Below are positions 25,696-34,474 of a DNA stretch of 64,000 nucleotides, piece by piece. Below the pieces are notes generated by a model. It saw nothing but the letters and a program-made list of their open reading frames with translations, ran no database searches and had not been told where the DNA came from. Positions within the stretch are counted from its first letter, which is position 1. Each line of letters starts with the position of its first letter. The position numbers and the translations under genes were made by a program. Origin of the DNA: an uncultured Deefgea sp. (lineage in GTDB: Bacteria; Pseudomonadota; Gammaproteobacteria; Burkholderiales; Chitinibacteraceae); NCBI RefSeq assembly GCF_947072475.1, contig NZ_CAMTIA010000007.1:26612-90611 (forward strand), given 5' to 3'.

Positions 25696-26694
25696 TTAAG
25701 CCGACACAAAACGCTCATGCGACGCTGGCGGTATAAATGTCCAAGCAATAAAGCGGCTTTGCTTTTGCCCTTGGCTCATTTCAATCGTACGCACATCATA
25801 GGCACCGGCTTTTTCTAAAGTGCGATACAACAGCGGCAAGCTACTGGCTTTAGACACTAAGCTGGTAAACCACAAGCAACGCTGCGCAATTTGTCGGCTC
25901 TCTGAAATCATGCGCTGAATAAACGCTTCTTCACCGCCCTCACACCACAGCTCGCCACCTTGCCCGCCAAAATTAAGCAGCGGTTTTTCTTCTGCGGCGC
26001 TCGCTGCCTTACTGGTACGCGGTGCTTTGCCGAGGTTTTTCCATTTACGCTGCGAGCCGGCACTGGCCTCGGCCAAAGACGCATGAAATGGCGGATTGCA
26101 AAGGGTTAAATCAAAAAATTCATCATCTTGCATAATGCCTAAAAACATCGCACCAGGAATTGCTTGCTGGCGCAATTGGATATTCAATTGCGGATTGGCC
26201 GCCGCAATCTGCTGGGCATTGGCCAGCGCTACTGCATCGATTTCGGAGCCGACGCATTCCCATCCGTATTCGCTGGCCGCAATCAAGGGATAAACGCAAT
26301 TGGCACCGCAACCAATATCCAGCACCCGCACCGTGCTCGGCATCTGCCCACGATGGCTATCAATCAATAAATCCGCCAAATTATGAATATAATCGGCGCG
26401 CCCCGGAATCGGTGGGCACAAATAACCTGCCGGTACATCCCAATTTTGTACGCCATAAAATGCCGCCAATAGTGCTCGATTGAGCATTTTCACCGCCGCC
26501 GGATTGGCAAAATCAATCGACTCATCACCATACGGGTTCACGGCCACAAACGGCGCTAGTGCTGGGCAAGCCGCAATCAAGCTCGGAAAATCATAGCGAC
26601 CACGATGCCGATTGCGCGGGTGCAATTGTGCTGGCGGTTTGGTCACGCTGGGCGCGGCAGGGCGAGAAGGTTTAGAACGCGGTTTTGCTTGCAT
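25696..26694 (-). CDS. rlmF: 23S rRNA (adenine(1618)-N6)-methyltransferase
   Basis: SAM-dependent enzyme that methylates A1618 of 23S rRNA. About 332 residues from the ATG at 26694; the frame is open to 26733. It has a basic, Pro-rich N-terminal tail, then [16 protein letters not shown] (a hallmark of RlmF/YbiN), the SAM-binding motif [13 protein letters not shown] (about 137-149) and the catalytic NPPFH (about 197-201). The C terminus IAWTF is also typical. Monocistronic, followed by a 49-bp palindrome. Confidence 0.93.
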   Translation of the reverse strand: MQAKPRSKPSRPAAPSVTKPPAQLHPRNRHRGRYDFPSLIAACPALAPFVAVNPYGDESIDFANPAAVKMLNRALLAAFYGVQNWDVPAGYLCPPIPGRADYIHNLADLLIDSHRGQMPSTVRVLDIGCGANCVYPLIAASEYGWECVGSEIDAVALANAQQIAAANPQLNIQLRQQAIPGAMFLGIMQDDEFFDLTLCNPPFHASLAEASAGSQRKWKNLGKAPRTSKAASAAEEKPLLNFGGQGGELWCEGGEEAFIQRMISESRQIAQRCLWFTSLVSKASSLPLLYRTLEKAGAYDVRTIEMSQGQKQSRFIAWTFIPPASHERFVSA

Positions 26695-26897
26695 ATTTTT
26701 TAGCCTTAAATCAGTGCTGCCATTCTCGCACATTCACAGAGCGATTCGGCGGAATCGAATTCGGTCTAGCGATAGCGCCGCAAAAATGACCTTCCATCGG
26801 AATGACGTCGTCCTAAGCTGCCGTTCATACCATGACTAAAACCGTTTTTATGATCTCGGCGTAAACTGGCGATCTTTTTTCATTGGCTCACACAAAA

Positions 26898-27251
26898 ATG
26901 ACTCCAAATAGCCAAACGATTCGCTTTTTACGCCAACGAATTCCCAGCTTTGAATGTATTGTCGGTTGCCATGATTGTTGTGGACCGGTCACCACCTCGC
27001 CAGAGGAAATGTCGCGTTTACCTCGCAAAACCGCTGCCGAACATGAGGTGGCGCTGGCAGAGTTATCTTGCCCGCATTTAGCGGAAAAAGGCTGCAGTGT
27101 GTATCTAGAGCGTCCACTGATTTGCCGCATATTTGGCACAACGCCCGCCTTGCCCTGTCCGCATGGTCGTCGACCTGAGTTCATGATAGACCCGCAAATT
27201 GAGCAACAAATTCATCACTATATGGCCAGTACCCGGCAAGTCTTGGTTTAA
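26898..27251 (+). CDS. YkgJ family cysteine cluster protein
   Basis: About 117 residues from the ATG at 26898 (a TTG at 26883 is also possible; neither has a strong ribosome-binding site). The cysteines CHDCC, CPH, CSVY and C in LICRIFG follow the CxxxCC / C..C pattern of the YkgJ zinc/iron-chelating family (PF03692). The role is unknown, proposed metal binding. Divergent from rlmF, then followed by a chemoreceptor gene on the same strand after 200 bp. Confidence 0.83.
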   Translation: MTPNSQTIRFLRQRIPSFECIVGCHDCCGPVTTSPEEMSRLPRKTAAEHEVALAELSCPHLAEKGCSVYLERPLICRIFGTTPALPCPHGRRPEFMIDPQIEQQIHHYMASTRQVLV

Positions 27252-27281
27252 TCAAAAACTAAGGTCTGTTCATGCTTGCAC

Positions 27282-27308
27282 TTTAGAAAGCGAAATCAAT
27301 GCCGATAC
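27282..27308 (+). promoter_or_regulatory. Possible sigma-28 (FliA) promoter
   Basis: GCCGATAC at 27301-27308 matches 7 of 8 bases of the flagellar -10 GCCGATAA. TTTA at 27282-27285 lies 15 bp upstream, where TAAA would be expected. It is about 145 bp before a chemoreceptor start, a common FliA target. The -35 match is poor. Confidence 0.35.
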
Positions 27309-27451
27309 CTTATAAAACAATAACATTGTCAACCACGGCGATTACAACAAAGCGGCATCGCTTGTCATTACCAGCGCTTTATTGATTTCAATGAATCCAC
27401 CCTACCGCCCGCAACGAAAAATTGACGCAGTATTCGCCAGGAGCTTTGACC

Positions 27452-29089
27452 ATGTTTGCTAAAATTTCTACTCGACTCATGCTGGGCTTTGGTTTATTGC
27501 TCGCACTCTTACTCGCCATTATCGCCATCAGCGTGTTGAATATTCGCAATTTACAGCAGTCTAGCGCGCAAATTTTGCAGACCGACGTGGCCGTTGGCGA
27601 TCAAGCACAAGAAATTCGCTATCTCGTCACCCGAACCCGCCAAAGAGAAAAAGATTTATTTTTTGCCGTTGATGTGCAAAACCCTGATGCCGTCAAAAAA
27701 CTGAAAGCCGAATGGGATAGCCAACTTGCTGAGCTCAACACTGCGATTAGCACTTTCAGCTCAATGCCACTCTCGCCAGAACTCAAAAGCATTGCCACTC
27801 AAATGCCCTTGCAAGTGAAAGGCTATCAAGACGCACTGAACACCGTGTATAGCCAAATTGCTTCAGGCCAAATCACTACGCCACAACAAGCCAATCTGGC
27901 ACTTGAGCCCTATAAACAACCGATTCGCGATCTGAGTGACAATGTGAAACAAAGCTACGATGTGTCGCATCAAGCGATGTTGGCAGCACAATCAAAAATC
28001 ACCGAACACGCCAATCAAAGTCGCAACTCTCTCTTACTGATGGGCGTGATCGCCCTACTGGCTGGTATTGCCGGCGCGATATTGATCAGCCGCTCGATTA
28101 TTCGGCCGCTGCATTTTATGCAGCACGAAATCATGCAAATTGATCAACAGAATGATTTAACTCGCCGACTTCCGCTCAATGGCGGCACCGAGCTCGCCGA
28201 TATGGCGCAGGCGATTAATCGTTTACTCGGCGCGCTAGCAGCCACCTTGGGTGAGTTGCAAAATCAGTCATCGCAACTTAAAAATTCCGCGCAGCAATTA
28301 TCAAGTACCTCTGCACAAGTCAAAAACAGCTCTGAAATACAGTCCGATCAAAGTATTTCAATGGCCGCTACGCTAGAAGAAATCTCCACCAGCATTAGCC
28401 ATATCGCCAATTTATCGGGCGACGCACGGCAAATGTCACAGCAATCAGGGCAAGCCGCCAGCAATGGCGTCGAGCACATTAGCGCCATGGTTACCGATAT
28501 TGGCCGCATTGCCGATTCGATTCGCCAAGCCGCACTCACCGCTGAAGAACTCGATGCATCATCGGATCGAATTTCTGGCATTACCATGGTGATTAAAGAT
28601 GTCGCCGACCAAACCAATTTACTTGCGCTTAATGCCGCCATCGAGGCCGCGCGTGCCGGTGAGCAAGGCCGTGGTTTTGCTGTGGTCGCCGATGAAGTGC
28701 GTAAATTAGCCGAGAAAACCGGCCGTTCCGCGCAAGAAATTTCGGCCATGATTAGCACGATTCAACATGGCGCTAAAAACATGGCCGAACAAATGCGAAC
28801 GTCAGTCAGCAGCGTCGAAACCGGCATGCAAGTGGCTCAAAATGCCGGCCAAGCTATGAGCAGCATTAGTGGCAGCGCGCAATCGGTGGCGCAAGTGATT
28901 GAAGAAGTGAATATTGCGTTGGCCGAACAATCATCGGCCAGCCAAATTCTCGCCAATCGCGTTGAATCTATCGTTCAAATGATTGATGAAAACACCCAAA
29001 GTACCGCCCACGTGGCCGGTACGGCACAGACACTCGACACGATGGCCGATACGCTGAGCAATCAAATTGCGCGCTATCGCGTCAGTTAG
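27452..29089 (+). CDS. Methyl-accepting chemotaxis protein
   Basis: 545 residues from the ATG at 27452 (CAGGAG upstream, 8 nt). TM1 about 10-32 ([17 protein letters not shown]), a periplasmic four-helix sensor about 33-192, TM2 about 193-213, HAMP about 214-268, then the coiled-coil signalling domain with tip [20 protein letters not shown] (about 385-404). It lacks the extra HAMP-like units of the receptor at 20529. Ligand unknown, no C-terminal pentapeptide. Orphan with no che genes near. Confidence 0.93.
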   Translation: MFAKISTRLMLGFGLLLALLLAIIAISVLNIRNLQQSSAQILQTDVAVGDQAQEIRYLVTRTRQREKDLFFAVDVQNPDAVKKLKAEWDSQLAELNTAISTFSSMPLSPELKSIATQMPLQVKGYQDALNTVYSQIASGQITTPQQANLALEPYKQPIRDLSDNVKQSYDVSHQAMLAAQSKITEHANQSRNSLLLMGVIALLAGIAGAILISRSIIRPLHFMQHEIMQIDQQNDLTRRLPLNGGTELADMAQAINRLLGALAATLGELQNQSSQLKNSAQQLSSTSAQVKNSSEIQSDQSISMAATLEEISTSISHIANLSGDARQMSQQSGQAASNGVEHISAMVTDIGRIADSIRQAALTAEELDASSDRISGITMVIKDVADQTNLLALNAAIEAARAGEQGRGFAVVADEVRKLAEKTGRSAQEISAMISTIQHGAKNMAEQMRTSVSSVETGMQVAQNAGQAMSSISGSAQSVAQVIEEVNIALAEQSSASQILANRVESIVQMIDENTQSTAHVAGTAQTLDTMADTLSNQIARYRVS

Positions 29090-29137
29090 GATCTGTTAAC
29101 GTTTAGTTTTCCGCCGCGCTGGCGCCAAAAATGAATC

Positions 29138-29165
29138 ACGGCTGCGTATGCAGCCGTTTTTATTT
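29138..29165 (+). terminator. Rho-independent terminator of the chemoreceptor gene
   Basis: Stem ACGGCTGC/GCAGCCGT with a GTAT loop, followed by a run of T. It lies about 50 bp after the stop. Confidence 0.85.
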
Positions 29166-29218
29166 CAGCGCATTGATTCAATCAGTTAAAATTAAATTTT
29201 TCCTTACACAAATCAATC

Positions 29219-29755
29219 ATGCCTATTCGTCCAGTGTTAAAAATGGGTGAGCCTTTGCTACTAACTACGGCGCAAAAAGTCAGCGAATTTGATACACCCG
29301 AGCTACACGCACTCATCGTCGATTTATTCGACACGATGGCCGACAACCACGGCGTGGGCATTGCTGCGCCGCAAATTGGCGTTAGCTTGCAAGTGGTGGT
29401 GTTTGGTTTTGCGCAAAATGCGCGTTATCCCGATGCCGATGCGGTGCCACAAACGATACTCATCAATCCCATCATCAGCCCCATTAGCATCGAGCTCGAA
29501 TCTGGCTGGGAGGGGTGTCTGTCTGTTCCTGGCTTACGAGGTGTCGTACCTCGCTATACCCAGATACGCTATCAAGGCTTTGATCAATTCGGTACACCGA
29601 TTGATCGCACCGTCAGTGGCTTTCACGCGCGCGTCGTGCAACACGAATGCGACCATCTATTTGGCGTGCTCTACCCGCAACGCATCACCGATATGACGCA
29701 ATTTGGCTATACCGACGTGCTATTTCCCCAGCTGAAGGCTGGGCAAGATGAGTAA
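29219..29755 (+). CDS. def: Peptide deformylase
   Basis: Removes the N-formyl group from nascent proteins. 178 residues with all three family motifs: [10 protein letters not shown] (motif 1), WEGCLSVPG (motif 2, metal-ligand Cys) and QHECDHLFG (motif 3, HExxH). No fmt or rsmB is adjacent, so this may be a second deformylase rather than the one in the usual fmt operon. The downstream SUI1-type gene overlaps it by 8 bp, so the two translation-related genes are coupled. Confidence 0.93.
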   Translation: MPIRPVLKMGEPLLLTTAQKVSEFDTPELHALIVDLFDTMADNHGVGIAAPQIGVSLQVVVFGFAQNARYPDADAVPQTILINPIISPISIELESGWEGCLSVPGLRGVVPRYTQIRYQGFDQFGTPIDRTVSGFHARVVQHECDHLFGVLYPQRITDMTQFGYTDVLFPQLKAGQDE

Positions 29756-30095
29756 AAAATCCAGCGGTGGACTCGTCTATTCAACCGAGCACGGCACCAT
29801 GTGCCCAACGTGTCGTCAGCCGATGGCTGCTTGCAGCTGCCAAGCAGCGCTCCCCAGTGGCGACGGGATCGCCCGAGTGGGCCGCGAGCTTCGCAAGGGT
29901 AAGGCGGTGATTGTTGTCAAAGGCTTAATTTTAGATAGCGCGGCACTCACCACTCTGGGCAAACAACTCAAAACCCTATGCGGCACGGGCGGCACAGTCA
30001 AAGACGGACAAATTGAAATCCAAGGTGAACATCGCGACAGCATCATCAGCGAGCTCAACCGCCAAGGCTTTAAAACCAAACGTGCTGGCGGCTAG
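29748..30095 (+). CDS. yciH: SUI1-type translation initiation factor (YciH-like)
   Basis: 115 residues. The N-terminal part contains a possible zinc knuckle ([13 protein letters not shown]). The SUI1/eIF1-like domain follows, with [28 protein letters not shown] and [14 protein letters not shown]. Bacterial homologues such as YciH are thought to influence start-site fidelity on the ribosome. Overlaps the end of def by 8 bp; a two-gene operon is likely. Confidence 0.9.
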   Translation: MSKKSSGGLVYSTEHGTMCPTCRQPMAACSCQAALPSGDGIARVGRELRKGKAVIVVKGLILDSAALTTLGKQLKTLCGTGGTVKDGQIEIQGEHRDSIISELNRQGFKTKRAGG

Positions 30096-30321
30096 CGCCA
30101 GTTGGCGCTGGCTTGGTCGTTGCAGAATTGGGCTAAAGATAAGACGAAAAGCGCGGAAAGACTCGCTGTAGCGCAAAATTATCATCCCCAGAGTGGCCTG
30201 CATCATAGCTGCAATCGAAGATAGAACTTATGCTCAGCACGGGTGTAAAAGTGTAATCGCCATTGGCCAGAACACGTTTGCGTTATAAGTTAATCGCTGC
30301 TTTCTATTGATAATTGTGTCT

Positions 30322-30636
30322 ATGAACAAACTCTTTATTCTGGCAATCAGCGCCGCATGTGCTTTTCCGCTGAGCGCCGCCGCCAGTATCAATATCTCCA
30401 TCGGCACTCCGGTGGTGATATCTCCTGCAACGCCAATTTTGCAACTCGGGTCGCGCAATCATCGAGGTTATTATTGGGATGGCCGCCATTGGCAAACCCC
30501 ACGTTATTGGTCGTCGCATTACCGTTACCATCAAGGGCGCTGGCATGATCGCGACGATAAGCGATATAAGAAATATAAAAAGCATCACCACCACGGGCGT
30601 GATCGTGATCGTGATCGCGACTGGGATGATGATTAA
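30322..30636 (+). CDS. Small exported Arg/His/Asp-rich protein (DUF2502-like)
   Basis: About 104 residues from the ATG at 30322. Signal peptide (MNKLFILAISAACAFPLSAAA), a short hydrophobic beta segment (INISIGTPVVIS), then a YYWDGRHWQTPRYW region and a strongly charged tail of Lys, His, Arg and Asp. The YYWDG..W pattern resembles DUF2502-like periplasmic proteins of unknown function. The His-rich tail could bind metals. A bidirectional terminator follows. Confidence 0.6.
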   Translation: MNKLFILAISAACAFPLSAAASINISIGTPVVISPATPILQLGSRNHRGYYWDGRHWQTPRYWSSHYRYHQGRWHDRDDKRYKKYKKHHHHGRDRDRDRDWDDD

Positions 30637-30658
30637 TCAAAACAGCAATGTGCAGACG

Positions 30659-30691
30659 TAAAAAAGCCGATCTAAAAGATCGGCTTTTTTG
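30659..30691. terminator. Bidirectional terminator (small exported protein / tRNA-Leu)
   Basis: Stem AAAAAGCCGATC pairs with GATCGGCTTTTTT around TAAAA. It has A/T tracts on both sides, so it can stop the plus-strand gene and the minus-strand tRNA transcript. Confidence 0.85.
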
Positions 30692-30695
30692 AATT

Positions 30696-30780
30696 TGGTG
30701 CCCGGGGCCGGACTCGAACCGGCACACCTTTCGGCGGGGGATTTTGAGTCCCCTGCGTCTACCAATTCCGCCACCCGGGC
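30696..30780 (-). tRNA. tRNA-Leu (anticodon CAA)
   Basis: 85 nt including the encoded CCA. On the minus strand it begins GCCCGGGTGG and ends CCCGGGCACCA. The acceptor stem pairs GCCCGGG/CCCGGGC. The anticodon loop CTCAAAA gives CAA (Leu, UUG). The long variable arm and GGTTCGAGTCC T-loop are normal for a class II tRNA. Confidence 0.97.
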
Positions 30781-30806
30781 ATGAGTGTGTTCTGTGTAGG
30801 AGGCGG

Positions 30807-30835
30807 ATTATTCCTGATTCCATCTGGCTTGGCAA
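30807..30835 (-). promoter_or_regulatory. Promoter of tRNA-Leu
   Basis: On the minus strand TTGCCA (30835-30830), a 17-bp spacer and AATAAT (30812-30807), followed by a GC-rich discriminator (CCGCCTC) typical of stringently controlled stable-RNA promoters. Confidence 0.55.
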
Positions 30836-30965
30836 GCATTTTAAACAAAAATTATTGCGCTCAAAAAATACCTCAATAAAATCAATGGGCATTCAAAATT
30901 TAATGCGCCTGCAAACCAAGCCGTATTGCGTTTATTTCATATCAAGCGTTCACTGCTGCGCGGCA

Positions 30966-32450
30966 TTACTGATTACGCGGTTTAAAAAAAGTGTAGTTTT
31001 GGTAAGGCTCAAACGCCTGATAAATCGCCACCGATCGCGCTGGCAGTTGCAGCAACACACTACCGGCCTGCATTTTGCAATCTGGCGCGCCACCTAAAGC
31101 ATCGCGCAACGGCACACCGTCGTACCAATGCGAATAAGGAATCAATAAACGACTCGCTAGCGGGGTATCGGTTAAATTCACTACCACCAAAGCGGCCTCC
31201 CCCGGAATAGCGGTGGCGCGTAAAAACACTAGGGTATTGCCCGCCAATCGATGGCCCAAAACGATAATATCGCCATACTGTAGGGCGGTATTTTGCTGGC
31301 GAATCGCAATCAATTGCTTGACCCATGATCGCTGCGCGTGATTCCAGTCCGCCTCGTTCCAGCGCATTGGCCGGCGGCAATCCGGATCTGCACCGCCTTG
31401 CATGCCGATTTCTTCACCGTAATACACCAGTGGAATGCCCGGCAAAGTAAATTGCATTGCCATCGCCAGCTGCGCGTCATGCAAATTACCGACGGTGGTA
31501 ATCAAACGCGGCGTATCGTGGCTCGACAGCATATTCCACGAACACAACAGCCCTTTCAAGCCATACGCATCACGAGCGTCTTGAATCGCCGCATTCATTT
31601 GTACGCCATCGATTTCTCCCGCCAGCCAAGCCAAAATCGCGGTGCGATACCAGTAATTCATCATGCCACTATAACCAGCACCAGCCTGAAACCAGCCGCC
31701 AGAAAAGCCATTTAATTCACCGAGCAATCCGGCCTCTGGATACACTTTCGCCACCACCTCGGCCATCTCTTGTGCCACGGGTATACCGACATCTTGCGCG
31801 ACATCAAAGCGCCAGTTGTCGATACCCCGACTTAACCAATATTGCACCACGCTGTTGGGCTGGCGATACAGCACGTCTCTGACTGCTGGATTGGCCAAAT
31901 TAAGTTCCGGCATCAAGCCGTAATCTTGCCAGCATAAATACCGTCCATCCGCCAGAAAAGTAAACCAATCGCGCTTGCTTGGATCGCCTTGTTGCGCCGC
32001 CAAAAACCACGGATGAAATTCAGAAACATGGTTGAGCACGGCGTCCAGCGTCAGATTCATGCCTTGCTGATGCAAGGTATCGATCAAGCGTCGTAAAGCC
32101 GTTTCACCGCCAAACATCGCGTCAATAGTAAAAAAATCCGTCGCGTCGTATTTATGATTGCTCGGCGCGCTAAAGATCGGCGTAAGGTAAATCCCAGTCA
32201 CCCCTAAATCCAGCAAATAATCAATTTTGTCAGCTATACCATCCAAGTCACCGCCAAAAAATTGCTGTCCCCACGGCTGATTTAAGGTGCTGTCATCCCA
32301 GCCCCGTTTGGCGATATTCGGCCCGTCATAAGCGGTATTGGCTAGTTTTTCCGCGCTACTTAAGCCTGCACCAATCGCAAATCGCTCGGGAAAGATCTGA
32401 TACACAATTTGGCTAGCGCGCCGACGAGTAAGGTCATCCAGTTGAGTCAT
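30966..32450 (-). CDS. GH13 alpha-amylase family glycosidase (maltodextrin/neopullulanase-like)
   Basis: About 494 residues with the GH13 barrel. Visible are YQIFPERF, GGDLDGIADKIDYL, the first conserved region DAVLNHV, the nucleophile in WRFDVAQD (Asp about 213), the acid/base Glu in GELNG (about 243) and SSHDTPR (transition-state Asp about 310). No signal peptide, so a cytoplasmic maltodextrin- or cyclodextrin-degrading enzyme is likely. The layout resembles the MalZ/neopullulanase group but lacks their long N-terminal domain. The ATG at 32450 has GGGGCG upstream. It is not in an obvious mal operon. Confidence 0.88.
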   Translation of the reverse strand: MTQLDDLTRRRASQIVYQIFPERFAIGAGLSSAEKLANTAYDGPNIAKRGWDDSTLNQPWGQQFFGGDLDGIADKIDYLLDLGVTGIYLTPIFSAPSNHKYDATDFFTIDAMFGGETALRRLIDTLHQQGMNLTLDAVLNHVSEFHPWFLAAQQGDPSKRDWFTFLADGRYLCWQDYGLMPELNLANPAVRDVLYRQPNSVVQYWLSRGIDNWRFDVAQDVGIPVAQEMAEVVAKVYPEAGLLGELNGFSGGWFQAGAGYSGMMNYWYRTAILAWLAGEIDGVQMNAAIQDARDAYGLKGLLCSWNMLSSHDTPRLITTVGNLHDAQLAMAMQFTLPGIPLVYYGEEIGMQGGADPDCRRPMRWNEADWNHAQRSWVKQLIAIRQQNTALQYGDIIVLGHRLAGNTLVFLRATAIPGEAALVVVNLTDTPLASRLLIPYSHWYDGVPLRDALGGAPDCKMQAGSVLLQLPARSVAIYQAFEPYQNYTFFKPRNQ

Positions 32451-32453
32451 CAC

Positions 32454-32777
32454 ATCGCCCCATTGACAGTGAAATACATTAACCGTAGCAGAACATCAAC
32501 CGACTCCAACATTGTTTTTAACTGATTTAAAACTGACAAAAGCCAAAAAACAACACTCTAACTTTATTTCTTAACTGCAACAAATTGGTAAAAATATAAT
32601 CAGATACTGAGTGCTGACTCAATGCTTTGCTGGCCGAGCAAAATCTCGCGGCAAAACATTTTTGCTTCTGGTGATTCATTTTTAAAGCAATGATTTGATG
32701 TTGTGTTCACTCAATGCAAATCAAGCGTAGAGCCCAACGACAGATCGGCGCTTCAATAAGCTGCAATTGGAGACCTC
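32454..32777. other. AT-rich intergenic region between divergent genes
   Basis: 324 bp separating the GH13 gene from the small hypothetical gene. It must hold both promoters. TTAACT and TATAAT spaced 18 bp apart near 32570-32600 could drive the plus-strand gene. No repeat element or open frame is convincing. Confidence 0.4.
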
Positions 32778-33023
32778 ATGACCGAGCACAATTACATTCT
32801 GAAGCTTATTACCATCCACGGCGTCGAGCAGCCCATCGCGACCGGAACTTACGACTCCATTCTCAATGCTTACAACAACAAACGAAAAAAACTCAATATC
32901 GGTCAACGCGTCACCATGTCGCGTCGCTGTGATACTGGCGATGTGGTGCTCAAAACTTGCGCCCCGAGCGGCCGAAAATACCCGACTCAGCGCAGCTATA
33001 TCATGGCGAGCTACTGCCGCTAA
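32778..33023 (+). CDS. Small hypothetical protein (81 aa)
   Basis: An 81-residue basic protein with a clear GGAG ribosome-binding site 5 nt before the ATG. It begins MTEHNYILKLITIHG and ends QRSYIMASYCR; no signal peptide or membrane helix. I do not recognise the family. The size and the N-terminal beta-rich pattern are compatible with a small binding protein. Surrounded by long AT-rich non-coding DNA. Confidence 0.6.
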   Translation: MTEHNYILKLITIHGVEQPIATGTYDSILNAYNNKRKKLNIGQRVTMSRRCDTGDVVLKTCAPSGRKYPTQRSYIMASYCR

Positions 33024-33093
33024 TCGACGCTCGCTAGCACAGCACCAGCATAAACTACGCCGCCACTCGCTCGCTGCAACGGCGAGTAATGCG

Positions 33094-33142
33094 ATGTATT
33101 GCCATGTAGCGCTTTTCAATATTGCACCTTATCGATATACCC
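33094..33142. repeat. 49-bp palindromic element, copy H (degenerate)
   Basis: Starts ATGTAT instead of GGGTAT but keeps TGTAG at positions 12-16 and the end GATATACCC at 41-49. The right inner half is weakly paired (CCTTA at 34-38). Length and phasing identify it as a decayed member of the family. It lies between the small hypothetical gene and dinB. Confidence 0.6.
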
Positions 33143-33248
33143 ACTAGTACGATATAAAAGCAGTGCAGCGCAATCACCGCTGAAGCAGAAAATACTGACA
33201 GTCATATAGAACGAACGTACAATTTGTTTTATTTACTCAAACCACACC

Positions 33249-34301
33249 GTGACGCCTCAGCGCAAAATTATTCATATCGATTGCGACTGCTTTTATGCTG
33301 CCGTTGAAATGCGTGATCGACCTGAACTCCGCGAAGTTCCGCTCGCGGTGGGCGGCTCGGCAGAGCGGCGTGGCGTCATTGCCACTTGCAACTACCTTGC
33401 GCGCCAATTTGGCATTCATTCGGCGATGTCGACGTATCGAGCACAACAGCGTTGCCGGCAACTGGTGGTGGTGCCGCCCGATTTTGCCCGTTACAAAGCG
33501 GCATCACAGGCAATGCGCGCCATTTTTGCCGATTACACCGATCAAATCGAGCCACTATCTTTGGATGAGGCGTATTTAGACGTTAGCGGCCAACCGCATT
33601 GCGCAGGTAGCGCCTCGCGAATGGCCGAACAAATTCGGGCGCGCATCGAGCGCGAAATCGGCATTACCGCCAGTGCCGGCATTGCGCCAAATAAATTACT
33701 CGCCAAAATTGCCAGCGACTGGCGCAAACCGAATGGGCAATTCGTGATTCGTCCCCAAGATATTGCCGAATTTATGCCGCAGCTAGCAACGAGAAAGCTA
33801 TGGGGTATTGGTAAGGTCACCGCAGATAAACTGGCGTTGCGCGGTATACATACCTGTGCCGATATTCAGGCATGGTCACTGGAACAATTAATCAGCGAAT
33901 TTGGCCGCCTCGGCCATTTATTGCATGAACAAGCCCAAGGCATCGATCATCGTCCAGTGGCCCCGCATGAAAGTCGAAAATCATTATCGGTAGAAAATAC
34001 ATTCGCTCATGATTTAAGTACCGCCGCTTGCCAGCAAGCGCTGGCAGAATTATTTAGCGATTGGCAAATTCGAATGCAGCGTTTAGCGGATGAGCGAATT
34101 CATAAAGCATTTATCAAAATTAAATTTGCTGATTTCACACAAACCACCGTGGAATGTATTTGCAACTCGCCACAATTAAATACCTATATTCGACTACTCG
34201 AACAAGGTTTAAAACGTAGCCCGCAGACCGTGCGTTTATTGGGTTTAGGGGTACGTTTTGACGAACGCAGCAATGTGCCTGAGCAGCTTTGTTTATGGTG
34301 A
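33249..34301 (+). CDS. dinB: DNA polymerase IV
   Basis: Y-family translesion polymerase, 350 residues, normal length. Catalytic motifs HIDCDCFYAAVE (about 9-20) and SLDEAYLDV (about 103-111) carry the metal-binding acids. ASAGIAPNKLLAKIASD and the thumb helix-hairpin-helix LWGIGKVTADKL follow. The start is a GTG without an obvious ribosome-binding site; it gives the canonical N terminus, so it is probably right. No clear LexA box is seen upstream. Monocistronic. Confidence 0.94.
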   Translation: MTPQRKIIHIDCDCFYAAVEMRDRPELREVPLAVGGSAERRGVIATCNYLARQFGIHSAMSTYRAQQRCRQLVVVPPDFARYKAASQAMRAIFADYTDQIEPLSLDEAYLDVSGQPHCAGSASRMAEQIRARIEREIGITASAGIAPNKLLAKIASDWRKPNGQFVIRPQDIAEFMPQLATRKLWGIGKVTADKLALRGIHTCADIQAWSLEQLISEFGRLGHLLHEQAQGIDHRPVAPHESRKSLSVENTFAHDLSTAACQQALAELFSDWQIRMQRLADERIHKAFIKIKFADFTQTTVECICNSPQLNTYIRLLEQGLKRSPQTVRLLGLGVRFDERSNVPEQLCLW

Positions 34302-34474
34302 TATGACTTGGTACGGCATTTTTAATGCTTTGCCGATTTCGGCAACAAGCCAACAATTGCCCGCCAGCATATTAATATATGCTTATATTTGAAAAACTCA
34401 GCAAATTAGCTAAAAATGAATATCGCGTTAGCTTATTTATTTTTTTGTTGAGTTGAATGCCAGAAGGCCTGACA

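Noticed and set aside
30389..30892. 167-codon minus-strand frame over the tRNA-Leu
   Set aside because: It runs through the tRNA, its terminator and the small exported-protein gene, so it cannot be a real protein.
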